A stretch of DNA of 64,000 nt, taken from positions 1-64,000 of the forward strand of contig JACXUM010000008.1 of assembly GCA_014763895.1 (NCBI GenBank), given 5' to 3'. The notes beneath the pieces were generated by a model. It was not told the origin of the DNA and did no database searches. It saw only the letters and a list, made by a program, of their open reading frames with translations. Below, piece by piece: positions 56,244 to 64,000 of the stretch. A program made the position numbers and the translations under genes. The stretch is from Campylobacterales bacterium (GTDB taxonomy: Bacteria > Campylobacterota > Campylobacteria > Campylobacterales > Sulfurovaceae). Position 1 is the stretch's first letter, and every line of letters starts with the position of its first letter.

Positions 56244-56882
56244 CTACTTTTGCGTTCCATCCAAGATCGGAACAAAAAGACACGGCTCTATCGCTTCGGA
56301 GGTGATTCGCCCGTTACGTTTATAAAACCGGGTAATGATCTGCATTGGCCCCTCCTCTACCGGGGCAAGCAGTATCCCCCCTTCTGTCAACTGCTCGAAA
56401 AGAACGGGAGGTATCTCTTTGGCCGTGGCAGAGAAGATAATACGTTCAAACGGCGCATACTGTTTCCATCCCCTTTGCCCATCGTCAAAACGGGTAAATA
56501 TATTTTGCATTTCCAACGATGAAAATCTTGTTTTTGCCTGTTTAAGCAGCTCATCGATCCGTTCAATGGTAAAAACCCGTCGACTGATCTTGCTCAAAAT
56601 TGCAGCCTGATATCCGCTTCCGCAGCCGATCTCAAGTACTGAATCAATCCCTTTTAGCTCAAGGTGCTGAGTCATCTTGGCTACGGTAAGCGGTGAAGAT
56701 ATCCATTGGCTGGCTGCCAATGGCAATGCATCAAGCTGATAGGCAAGATGCTTAAATCCGCTGGGAACAAATGCCTCTCTGTCAACAGATAAAAAAGCTT
56801 CTTTAACATGCGGGTCCAATGGAAAATGGGTTTCTATCTGTTCTACCAAATGCTGCAGCTGTCTGGCTGTTGCTGTTGTCAT
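56244..56882 (-). CDS. pcm: Protein-L-isoaspartate O-methyltransferase
   Basis: 212 residues from MTTATARQLQHLV; AGAAGGG is five bases ahead, favouring it over an ATG 13 codons upstream. The SAM-binding motif is VLEIGCGSGYQAAIL, and the family motif ISSPLTVAKMTQHL precedes it. Repairs isoaspartyl damage in aged proteins. Confidence 0.94.
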   Translation of the reverse strand: MTTATARQLQHLVEQIETHFPLDPHVKEAFLSVDREAFVPSGFKHLAYQLDALPLAASQWISSPLTVAKMTQHLELKGIDSVLEIGCGSGYQAAILSKISRRVFTIERIDELLKQAKTRFSSLEMQNIFTRFDDGQRGWKQYAPFERIIFSATAKEIPPVLFEQLTEGGILLAPVEEGPMQIITRFYKRNGRITSEAIEPCLFVPILDGTQK

Positions 56883-56937
56883 ATATGCCCTTCTAAGGTA
56901 CTCTAGGGCAAATTCTATCAAAAATGTGATTAAATTA

Positions 56938-57666
56938 TCAGTTCATGACGATATAGCGGCGGATTTTTTTAATCTCCCGAAAATCAATACTGCCTTCGAT
57001 CCCATCGGCATCATCATTTTTGATCATATCCCCATTGGGTGAGATAATCGCAGAAGAACATGCCATATCTACATCACGGCTATCGGATACGACAACATAG
57101 CACTGGTTCATGACTGCCAATGCGCGTGAGAGGATCTCAAGATGTTGTTTCCGCGGTAATCCCCATCTTGCAGGGACTATGACGACATCCGCCCCTTCTA
57201 TCTGCTTCCATAAGGCCTTAAAACGCAGTTCAAAACAGATGAGTATCGCATAGGTAACCCCTTCTATCTGGAAAGGTTTGATCTGCTTTTTCTTCCCCGC
57301 TACAAAATAAAGGGTTTCATTCCCTAGGGCAAAGAGTTTGAATTTATCCTGTTTATGTACAATCTTATGCTTATGGATAACCACAGCGCGGTTGACAAAC
57401 CCCGCTTTCTCTTCCAAAACAACTGTCAACACAACAATCTGATCATTGACGATTTTTTTGAGGAGCTTCAGGGCTTTGGCAGAAAATCTTGCGGCTGTTT
57501 TAAGATGAATATAATCAAATCCGGTCAAACAGACCTCGGGTGCAATGACCAGATCTTTGTGAGGATTCTTTTCTATTTTATGTATCAGTGCATCAAGATT
57601 ATCTTGATAACGCTCTACACATTCAAGCTGAAGGGAGAGAACCTCCATGGTTTTGAAATTTCCCAT
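56938..57666 (-). CDS. Carbon-nitrogen hydrolase (nitrilase superfamily)
   Basis: About 242 residues from MGNFKTMEVLSLQ. The Glu-Lys-Cys triad is in IAPEVCLTG (E), KQDKFKLF (K) and AILICFELRF (C). Similar proteins hydrolyse small amides; the substrate here is not predictable. It lies between pcm and nrdB, and its frame begins close to the nrdB stop. Another ATG six codons in (MEVLSLQLE) is possible. Confidence 0.87.
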   Translation of the reverse strand: MGNFKTMEVLSLQLECVERYQDNLDALIHKIEKNPHKDLVIAPEVCLTGFDYIHLKTAARFSAKALKLLKKIVNDQIVVLTVVLEEKAGFVNRAVVIHKHKIVHKQDKFKLFALGNETLYFVAGKKKQIKPFQIEGVTYAILICFELRFKALWKQIEGADVVIVPARWGLPRKQHLEILSRALAVMNQCYVVVSDSRDVDMACSSAIISPNGDMIKNDDADGIEGSIDFREIKKIRRYIVMN

Positions 57667-57678
57667 GGGCAGAATCAA

Positions 57679-58698
57679 TTAGAAGTCATCTAGATTCAAA
57701 CTTCCTTTGGAATAGTTCGTCACGTTCCCTTCAAAGAAGTTTGTTTTCTGATCATTGAATTGGGAGAAATTATCCACCCATTTGATCGGATGTTCTACAT
57801 TGTACAGTTTTTTAAGTCCCACAGCATGAAGCCTTTTATCCGCAAGATACTGAATATACTGCTCAATAATCTTATCAGTAAGTCCGAGAATCTGTCCCTG
57901 TGTGATATAAGCCCCCCATTCACATTCAAGTTTCACTGCATTTTTAAACATCTCATAAACTTCTTCGATCAGCGCTTCCGTAAAGAGTTCCGGGCGCTCT
58001 TTTTTAGTCGAGTTGATCATATTCTGGAACAACAAAAGATGGGTTACCTCATCTCTTTGGATAAAACGGATCATCTGTGCCGATCCAAGCATTTTACCCG
58101 AACGCGCCAAAGTATAGATATAGGAAAAACCGCTATAAAAATAGATACCCTCCAAAATCTGGTTGGCAAACATCGCTTTGACGATATTGGTATCGGTAGG
58201 ATCTTTGGAAAGATCTTCATACACTTTGGCGATCGCATCATTCTTATGTTTGAGCATCATGTCCCGCCGCCACAACTGATAGATCTCCTGTGAGTTGGTA
58301 GAGATACTGTCCACCATGACTGCATAACTTTGTGAATGCAATGCCTCTTCAAATGCCTGTCTGACCAATACCAGGTTGATCTCCGGAGAAGTAATAAACG
58401 GGTTGAGATTATCAATGATGTTATTCGTTTGAAGTGAATCCATGAAGATAAGCTGTGCTAACACCTTGTCATAAGCCGTCTTTTCGGCATCTGTCAAGTG
58501 CTTATAGTCATTGACATCCCTGGTCATATCAACTTCTTTAGGGAACCAGGTATTGTTAAGCATCATTTCCCACAAATTATAGGCCCACTGGTACTTAATG
58601 TCATTGAGCTCGAATATCCCTGTCGGATCCCCGCCGAAGATCTTTCTCTGGCTTGTTTTTTCCTGAGATTCAGGGTTATATATTTTTTTACGTATCAT
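57679..58698 (-). CDS. nrdB: Ribonucleoside-diphosphate reductase beta subunit, class I
   Basis: 339 residues. Iron ligands occur in [13 protein letters not shown] and [10 protein letters not shown]; the radical tyrosine is likely in the helix [13 protein letters not shown]. The C-terminal tail SLNLDDF binds NrdA. Unusually for a class I operon, nrdA is about 1.4 kb away behind two other genes. Confidence 0.96.
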   Translation of the reverse strand: MIRKKIYNPESQEKTSQRKIFGGDPTGIFELNDIKYQWAYNLWEMMLNNTWFPKEVDMTRDVNDYKHLTDAEKTAYDKVLAQLIFMDSLQTNNIIDNLNPFITSPEINLVLVRQAFEEALHSQSYAVMVDSISTNSQEIYQLWRRDMMLKHKNDAIAKVYEDLSKDPTDTNIVKAMFANQILEGIYFYSGFSYIYTLARSGKMLGSAQMIRFIQRDEVTHLLLFQNMINSTKKERPELFTEALIEEVYEMFKNAVKLECEWGAYITQGQILGLTDKIIEQYIQYLADKRLHAVGLKKLYNVEHPIKWVDNFSQFNDQKTNFFEGNVTNYSKGSLNLDDF

Positions 58699-58739
58699 CT
58701 TTTCCCCTCACTGCAATTTTAATTCTGTAATTGAAAAAT

Positions 58740-58745
58740 ATTATA
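58740..58745 (-). promoter_or_regulatory. -10 box of nrdB
   Basis: The minus strand reads GTGTATAATATTT, 42 bases before nrdB. Confidence 0.6.
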
Positions 58746-58780
58746 CACTTTTAGCCTGATTTTTAGCTATTCTATCTCTT

Positions 58781-59302
58781 ATGAGAACATTAAATCAAGA
58801 AGCACTGATCAAACTTTTGGGAATGGTCGTACCCTATCCGGGAACACGTATTGCACATTTTAGCGACAGTGGGGAGATGATGTGTGAGGTTCTGGCTGAT
58901 TTTTGCATCCAGCATGACTATGACTATCAGCTTAACTGCACACAGAATGTATTCTACGAGAAAATGCGTTCATTTTATGCCGACAACCCGCATATTAACA
59001 CTGTTTTCTTTTCTCTAAAAAGACCTCGCTATATGACAGGTGGCGTTGAATATGAATATCTTTTTGTAACTGCTCAAATTCCCAAAGAAGAGAGAAGCGC
59101 TTTTATCGAAAAATGCTACCACATCATCAAAAATGCAGGCAATATCATCATCTTTTTACCTAAAAATGACTATATGACACGCTATGAGTGGATGGATCTG
59201 CTGCAGGAGCATTATTATGTGGCAAGCAACAAAATAGATGATCTTTTTGATGAATATGATGTCCTGATATCAAAGAAGATGCATGGATGGGGAAATAAAT
59301 AA
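58781..59302 (+). CDS. Conserved protein, methyltransferase-like fold possible
   Basis: 173 residues, cytoplasmic. VPYPGTRIAHFSDSGEMMCEVL and YEYLFVTAQIPKEERSAF followed by IIKNAGNIIIFLPKNDY have the shape of a reduced Rossmann methyltransferase: a final strand after IIKNAG, but no GxGxG loop. I could not name the family. It is divergent from nrdB, sharing an 82-base promoter region. Confidence 0.7.
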   Translation: MRTLNQEALIKLLGMVVPYPGTRIAHFSDSGEMMCEVLADFCIQHDYDYQLNCTQNVFYEKMRSFYADNPHINTVFFSLKRPRYMTGGVEYEYLFVTAQIPKEERSAFIEKCYHIIKNAGNIIIFLPKNDYMTRYEWMDLLQEHYYVASNKIDDLFDEYDVLISKKMHGWGNK

Positions 59303-59479
59303 CGTCTCTTTCCAGACTGGCTAACAGAGGAGTAAATCATCTCCATGCATCTGTTTGGGAAGGTGGTGCTCCATTCTGGGGCGCAGCATGTTAAAAAAAA
59401 GGGGGGGAGAAGGAAGGAAAAACACGCTGCAACCTTCTTACTAATCATTATAGACTTTTTTTGTGTATTGATCGTGTAA

Positions 59480-59791
59480 TTACAGATACGAACAACAGTA
59501 GTCAACCATACCATTCATTTTAACTTGAAACTTGCTGTTCGCAGGCACGTTGAACGACTCTCCGCCCCTAACCTTGATCCACTCATTACTTCCGGGAAGT
59601 TTCACTTCTATTTCACCGGATGTGATCTCCATCAATTCTGCAGCTGCTGTACCGAACTCATACTCACCCGGTTGCATAAATCCTAAAGTCTTTTTGCTTC
59701 CGTCAGCAAAAAGGATCGTACGGCTGGTCACCGCCCCCTCAAAATAGCTGTTGCCTTCAACTGCAACGGTTACGTTTTCAAATGTTTTCAT
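59480..59791 (-). CDS. ppnP: Pyrimidine/purine nucleoside phosphorylase
   Basis: 103 residues from MKTFENVTVAVEGNSYFEGA; AAGGA lies five bases ahead, so the longer frame (11 extra codons) is not the start. A cupin fold with the PpnP (DUF1255, YaiE) motifs TLGFMQPGEYEFGTAAAELM and NVPANSKFQVK. It phosphorolyses several nucleosides. Confidence 0.93.
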   Translation of the reverse strand: MKTFENVTVAVEGNSYFEGAVTSRTILFADGSKKTLGFMQPGEYEFGTAAAELMEITSGEIEVKLPGSNEWIKVRGGESFNVPANSKFQVKMNGMVDYCCSYL

Positions 59792-60009
59792 GCTCATCCT
59801 TGATTTTTGCGACATTATAACCAAATATCATTATACGCACAGCATCAGAAAAGCAGTTTCATAGTCTCTCACAGGAGCAAAAATGAGCGTATTTTTTAAA
59901 TTTATTAAGGGGTAAGGTTAAAAAAGTGATAAAAAGCGTTTATTTTTGATTTTAGATAGGATAATGAAGATTTTATACTTTTTACATGAAATAGATAAGA
60001 ATTTCTAAT

Positions 60010-60048
60010 CTTTTTTCACAAACGCCCTATGGCGTAACGTGAAAAAAG
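60010..60048 (-). terminator. nrdA terminator
   Basis: A 10-base stem CTTTTTTCAC/GTGAAAAAAG encloses a second small stem ACGCC/GGCGT around a central loop. It starts three bases from the nrdA stop. Because the arms are A/T-rich it would terminate in either direction. Confidence 0.8.
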
Positions 60049-60050
60049 AG

Positions 60051-62417
60051 TTATTGACACCCTACACACTCTTGACTTCTGTCTTCCACGTCACTTCTGC
60101 TTTCTGGTGACTGGCTTCTGAGATAGTATGTTGACTTGAGTCCGAACTTCCATGCATCCATATAGATATCATTGAGGTATTTACCGCTTGCTTTATCCAG
60201 GGTGATGAAGATATTCAAACTCTGCCCCTGATCGATCCATTTTTGCCTGATCGCAGCAGCACGGACAAGTATCCTTTGATCCAGGTCATAACTTGGCGTA
60301 TAGTATTGCCACGTATCCGCGGAGAGGTTCGGTGCAACAACAGGGATAAGTCCGGAGAGGTTTTCTTCAAACCACTTTCTTTTGTACACCGGTTCGATCG
60401 CCTGAGTGGTTCCTGTTAGGATAGAGATGGAACTGGTCGGTGCTACAGCCATCAGATATCCATTTCTCATCCCGTCGGTTTTCACCTTTTCCCTAAGCCC
60501 TTGCCAATCATGGAAATATCCAAAGAGCCCTCCTCTATCCACCAGTTTACAGGCATTTTCATTGGCTTTGTCGATCGGGAAGATCCCTTTGCTCCAGTCT
60601 GAGCCTTCATAGGTCGGATACTTGCCTTTTTCCAATGCAAGATCGCTTGAAGCACGAATCGCATAATAGGAGATCGATTCCATCACTTCATCAACTTTTG
60701 TAAAATGTTCATGACTTCCCCAGTGGATCTGTGCCTCTGCGAGCATCTGCGCTTCACCCATTACACCAAGTCCGATCGCTCTGGACTTATAGTTTGTCTT
60801 TTTCACTTTTGCAAGCGGATAAAAGTTTAGATCGATGACATTATCCAGCATACGGATAGCTGTCGGTACAACCCTTGCGATATCCTCTTGTGTATGGATC
60901 TTTGAAAGGTTGATGGATGCGAGGTTACAAACGGCCGTATCCCCGTCTATCTTCTCTTTGTCAACGATCCAGATCTGTTTACCGTTAAGGCTGTCAAGCG
61001 CGGTTATTTTTTTGGCCGGTTTCGTCATCCCGCTGTCAACAGTGAGCATCTTGTCTTCTTCATATGCTTCTGTTGTACCATCTTCAAAAGTAAAGCGTGT
61101 TTTATAATGGTTCGGTGCTGTATTTTGGAAGATCTCCGTACATAGGTTCGAACTTCTGATCACACCCACATGCTTATTCGGATTGGCTTTGTTTGCTGCA
61201 TCTTTAAAGGTCAAGAATGGGCTTCCTGATTCAAAATAGCTTCTAAGGATATCTTTCCAGAGTCCCTTTGCAGATATCTTCTCTTTTGTGATTCCTTCGG
61301 CCTGCTCAAGCTCAAGATAGCGCGCCTCAAATGCTTCACCGTAAAGCCCAGTCAATTCAGACACTTCGAATGGATCAAAAAGTGTCCACATGGCATCTTC
61401 TTCGACACGTTGCATAAACAGATCATTCAGCCATAATGCAGGGAAAAGATCGTGTGCTCTTCGTCTTTCTTCACCAGAGTTCTTTTTAAGATCGATAAAA
61501 TCCCTTACATCGATATGCCACGGCTCGATATATACCGCTATCGCACCTTTTCTGGTTCCAAGCTGGTCAACGGCGATCGCTACATCATTGGCGATTTTGA
61601 GGAAAGGGACGATACCGCCTGCAGCATGCTTATGACCATCGATAAAGGACCCCATCCCACGTACCAGTGACCAGTCCCATCCAATTCCGCCTCCGAATTT
61701 TGAAAGCAATGCCATCTCTTTGTATCCATCAAAGATCCCTTCGATATTATCCGGTGTGGAACCTATATAACAGGAACTGAGCTGATGTCTTGGAGTTCTT
61801 GCATTCGAGAGTGTCGGCGTTGCTGCCATCACCTCGAATTTGCTCAGGATATCATAGAATTTTTTTGCCCATGTCTGACAGTCAAACTCATTTTGCGCCA
61901 AAAACATCGCTACCGCCATAAAAAGCTGCTGCGGAAGCTCGATTGGAGTACCCGATCTGTCTTTGATAAGATATCGGTCATAAAGTGTACGAAGCCCCAG
62001 ATAATTAAACTGTAGGTCTCGTTCTGGTTTAATATAGTCATTCAGGTCATCCAGATCATACTTATCTTTCAATCCAAGTACAATTCGCCCTTCTTTCTCA
62101 CCGCGCACCAAATACTCTCTTAAATGGTTATAACCAGTAAATCCGCTTGCTTTATGATAGATGTCATACAAGAAAAGCCTTGCAGCAACAAAAGTCCAGT
62201 TTGGACGGTCGATGTCAATCTTGTCAACCGCTGTCTTGATCAATGTTTGCTGAATTTCTTCAGAGCTGATCATGTCTCTAAACTGAAGTTTCGCATCGAC
62301 CTCCAACTCACTTTGACTTACGCCATCAAGCCCCTCTACCGCAGCAGATGTGTATTTTTGAATCTTAGTGATATCTAATGTCTCCACTCTTCCGTTTCGT
62401 TTCACAACCCTGATCAT
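60051..62417 (-). CDS. nrdA: Ribonucleoside-diphosphate reductase alpha subunit, class I
   Basis: 788 residues. N-terminal ATP-cone (about 1-90, IRVVKRNGRVETLDITKIQK) gives overall allosteric control; substrate cysteine in LSSCYIG, catalytic NLCTEIF and Cys in AVCNLASINLS, and the redox tail ECVGCQ. Makes deoxynucleotides with NrdB. GGGAGGAAAGC lies ahead of the ATG. Confidence 0.98.
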   Translation of the reverse strand: MIRVVKRNGRVETLDITKIQKYTSAAVEGLDGVSQSELEVDAKLQFRDMISSEEIQQTLIKTAVDKIDIDRPNWTFVAARLFLYDIYHKASGFTGYNHLREYLVRGEKEGRIVLGLKDKYDLDDLNDYIKPERDLQFNYLGLRTLYDRYLIKDRSGTPIELPQQLFMAVAMFLAQNEFDCQTWAKKFYDILSKFEVMAATPTLSNARTPRHQLSSCYIGSTPDNIEGIFDGYKEMALLSKFGGGIGWDWSLVRGMGSFIDGHKHAAGGIVPFLKIANDVAIAVDQLGTRKGAIAVYIEPWHIDVRDFIDLKKNSGEERRRAHDLFPALWLNDLFMQRVEEDAMWTLFDPFEVSELTGLYGEAFEARYLELEQAEGITKEKISAKGLWKDILRSYFESGSPFLTFKDAANKANPNKHVGVIRSSNLCTEIFQNTAPNHYKTRFTFEDGTTEAYEEDKMLTVDSGMTKPAKKITALDSLNGKQIWIVDKEKIDGDTAVCNLASINLSKIHTQEDIARVVPTAIRMLDNVIDLNFYPLAKVKKTNYKSRAIGLGVMGEAQMLAEAQIHWGSHEHFTKVDEVMESISYYAIRASSDLALEKGKYPTYEGSDWSKGIFPIDKANENACKLVDRGGLFGYFHDWQGLREKVKTDGMRNGYLMAVAPTSSISILTGTTQAIEPVYKRKWFEENLSGLIPVVAPNLSADTWQYYTPSYDLDQRILVRAAAIRQKWIDQGQSLNIFITLDKASGKYLNDIYMDAWKFGLKSTYYLRSQSPESRSDVEDRSQECVGCQ

Positions 62418-62757
62418 TGTATGCTTTCCTCCCGAACTTGAAACAGCTAAAAAATATATGATGCTTTTTGAAAAACTTTAAAACTTTTAAGCTTTCTTTG
62501 TATAATAGCCTAAGAAACGCTCAAGTTTTTCATCATGCATTGCACTTCTAAAAATGCTGTTTATCTTTTAAAAATTAATTGATTTTACTCAAATTTTGCT
62601 TGTGTGTTTTTGAATTTCTGTATCATTTTTAGACAAGTTTTTTATAAGAAAAATAAATAGATTTAAAGCGACTGTTTGAATAAATAAAATCTAGTAAAAA
62701 GTTAGTTTCATTTGAAAACCTACAAGGTTTTGTTTTTTTAACCTTGTAGAAAAAAGA
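62418..62757. other. AT-rich intergenic stretch between nrdA and purB
   Basis: Holds the purB terminator at its far end. Near 62500, TATTATAC on the minus strand (TATAAT on plus) may be the nrdA promoter. No gene seen; no obvious DnaA or NrdR box. Confidence 0.5.
62720..62749 (-). terminator. purB terminator
   Basis: CTACAAGGTT and AACCTTGTAG (10-bp stem) around a 10-base loop, 9 bases after the purB stop; GTTTTC follows on the minus strand. Confidence 0.7.
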
Positions 62758-64000
62758 TTACTTAAAGACTCTTGCAAAGATCTTGTCAACGTTTTTAGTG
62801 TAATAATCATAGTTAAAACACTCTCTGATCTGTGCTTCGCTCAATGAAGCTCTTAACTCCTCATCAGCCAATAGATACTGAAGGTATAGTGATTCCCCTT
62901 TTTCGTTGGTAGTCGGTTTGCCCTGCTGGATCTCTTCCCATACTTTCATTGCATTTCTTTGAACGATCCTATAGGCATCTTCCCGGCTTACACCCGCTTT
63001 TGGCAGTTCAAGGAGCACTCTTTGCGAGAAGACAAGTCCGCCAGTCAGATTCAGGTTTTTCATCATATTCTTAGGCATAACAGTCAAATTTGCGATCACG
63101 TTGTTCATGCGGTGAAGCATAAAATCTGTCGTAATAAAAGAATCCGGCAGCCAGAACCTTTCTGTTGAAGAGTGGGATATATCTCTTTCATGCCATAGCG
63201 CCACATTTTCCATTGCCGGGATAGAATAAGCACGGATAATACGTGCAAGCCCCGTCACGTTTTCTGTCAAAATAGGATTTCTCTTATGAGGCATAGCCGA
63301 AGAACCTTTTTGCCCTTTTGCAAAATACTCTTCACACTCGTACACTTCTGTTCTCTGCCAGTGTCTAACCTGAACAGCAAATTTTTCGATACTGGAAGCA
63401 AGCAGTGCCAAGGCTGATGCCAATCTCGCATAACGGTCTCTTTGGATGACCTGGTTAGAAGCCGGAGCCGGCTTTAATCCTAGCTCTTCACATGCAAATT
63501 CTTCAAGTTCTAAAGGTGCATGGGCAAAGTTTCCCATTGCACCGCTGATCTGACCAACGCGGATCACTTCCATTGTCTGCTCGAGATTTTCAAGGTGTCT
63601 TGCCATCTCATCGTACCAAACTGCAAGAACTAGCCCAAATGTGATTGGCTCTCCGTGGATACCGTGGCTTCTTCCCACCATTAAGGTCATTTTGTGCTCC
63701 ATCGCTCTTTTTTTGATGGACTCCATGATCATTTTGACATCTTCAATGATCAGTTTCAATGAAGAGGTCATCTGTAAAGCAACTGCCGTATCTACCGTAT
63801 CAGAGCTGGTCATACCATAGTGAAACCAGCGACTCTCCTCACCAAGTGTCTCTGCAACAGAGGTTGTAAATGCGATCAGGTCATGTCTGGTTACTGCTTC
63901 GATCTCATCGATACGTTCAACGGAAAACCCTGCATTTTCTACGATTTTTTTCGCATCCTCATCCGGGATCAATCCAAGCTTGTTCCATGCTTTTACTACA
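62758..64000 (-). CDS. purB: Adenylosuccinate lyase (5' end beyond the window)
   Basis: About 413 residues are seen; the frame stays open to the edge as VVKAWNKLGLIPDEDA, so the first 30 or so residues are outside. The fumarase/ASL signature KGSSAMPHKRNPI and TVDTAVALQMT are present. Converts SAICAR and adenylosuccinate in purine synthesis. Confidence 0.96.
   Translation of the reverse strand, partial: VVKAWNKLGLIPDEDAKKIVENAGFSVERIDEIEAVTRHDLIAFTTSVAETLGEESRWFHYGMTSSDTVDTAVALQMTSSLKLIIEDVKMIMESIKKRAMEHKMTLMVGRSHGIHGEPITFGLVLAVWYDEMARHLENLEQTMEVIRVGQISGAMGNFAHAPLELEEFACEELGLKPAPASNQVIQRDRYARLASALALLASSIEKFAVQVRHWQRTEVYECEEYFAKGQKGSSAMPHKRNPILTENVTGLARIIRAYSIPAMENVALWHERDISHSSTERFWLPDSFITTDFMLHRMNNVIANLTVMPKNMMKNLNLTGGLVFSQRVLLELPKAGVSREDAYRIVQRNAMKVWEEIQQGKPTTNEKGESLYLQYLLADEELRASLSEAQIRECFNYDYYTKNVDKIFARVFK

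Noticed and set aside
59389-59410. A-run followed by G7 (59393-59410) as a phase-variation tract
   Set aside because: It lies between two convergent genes, beyond both stops and away from any promoter, so a length change would not affect expression.
1-64000. CRISPR array
   Set aside because: No regularly spaced direct repeats of 24-40 bases were seen by eye, and no cas genes are present.

Overview
This 64-kb window looks like a chromosome segment of a sulfur- or hydrogen-oxidising member of the Campylobacterota (Epsilonproteobacteria), most like Sulfurovum or a near relative. The evidence is gene order: a NifU-like/TPR/murE trio, an AAA-type ATPase divergent from rpsJ, coaE next to a speE-like gene, pcm and nrdB close together, a DUF3972-type protein, no rpmD in the spc operon, and a MutS7-type MutS-HNH protein. 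DNA is moderately AT-rich, and many promoters show a clear TATAAT -10 box without an obvious -35. The assignment is inferred from families and synteny; no search was run.

Layout. 1-5.4 kb: an Ig-repeat lipoprotein cut by the window edge, an ankyrin protein, a possible 42-residue ORF, panD-ybaB, a thioredoxin-like [2Fe-2S] protein, and the nifU-like/TPR/murE operon. 5.5-19.5 kb: one long minus-strand S10-spc-alpha cluster, rpsJ to rplQ, including secY, map, infA and rpoA. 19.6-27 kb: the divergent ATPase, SRP RNA, tRNA-Ser(GGA), a PAS-GGDEF cyclase, a YwqK-like lipoprotein with a YgjP-type metallopeptidase, a secreted MsrB-MsrA fusion, a DoxX protein and a DUF808 protein.

27-37.3 kb is an accessory, rearranged region. 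It holds an IS256-type element that cuts off a small gene, a CMD-family protein, a tetR-tolC-MFP-RND efflux operon whose pump has lost its C-terminal end by internal deletion, a GH114 fragment abutting a 5'-truncated IS5-type transposase, and a tyrosine-recombinase fragment ending 14 bases from tRNA-Ser(UGA). Four tRNAs (Ser, Cys, Leu, Gly) form an array at 37.27-37.74 kb.

37.9-64 kb is mostly housekeeping: ilvD, a LysM-NlpC/P60 hydrolase, a GMC dehydrogenase with its small subunit, a GKC-repeat lipoprotein followed by DoxX (bufferin-like), rplT-rpmI and infC-thrS with mutS7 inserted between them on the opposite strand, tRNA-Val, a Sel1 protein, dapF-coaE-speE-like, an L,D-transpeptidase, pcm, a nitrilase-family hydrolase, nrdB, ppnP, nrdA and the 3' part of purB.

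How the genes fit together: the core encodes translation, envelope synthesis (murE, dapF, L,D-transpeptidase, NlpC/P60; the DNPR motif of MurE and the presence of dapF point to meso-diaminopimelate peptidoglycan) and deoxynucleotide supply (nrdA/nrdB). The most interesting loci are the orphan GKC-repeat lipoprotein plus DoxX, the mutS7 gene whose start is separated from its body by an A7 frameshift, and the scarred efflux/integrase region.
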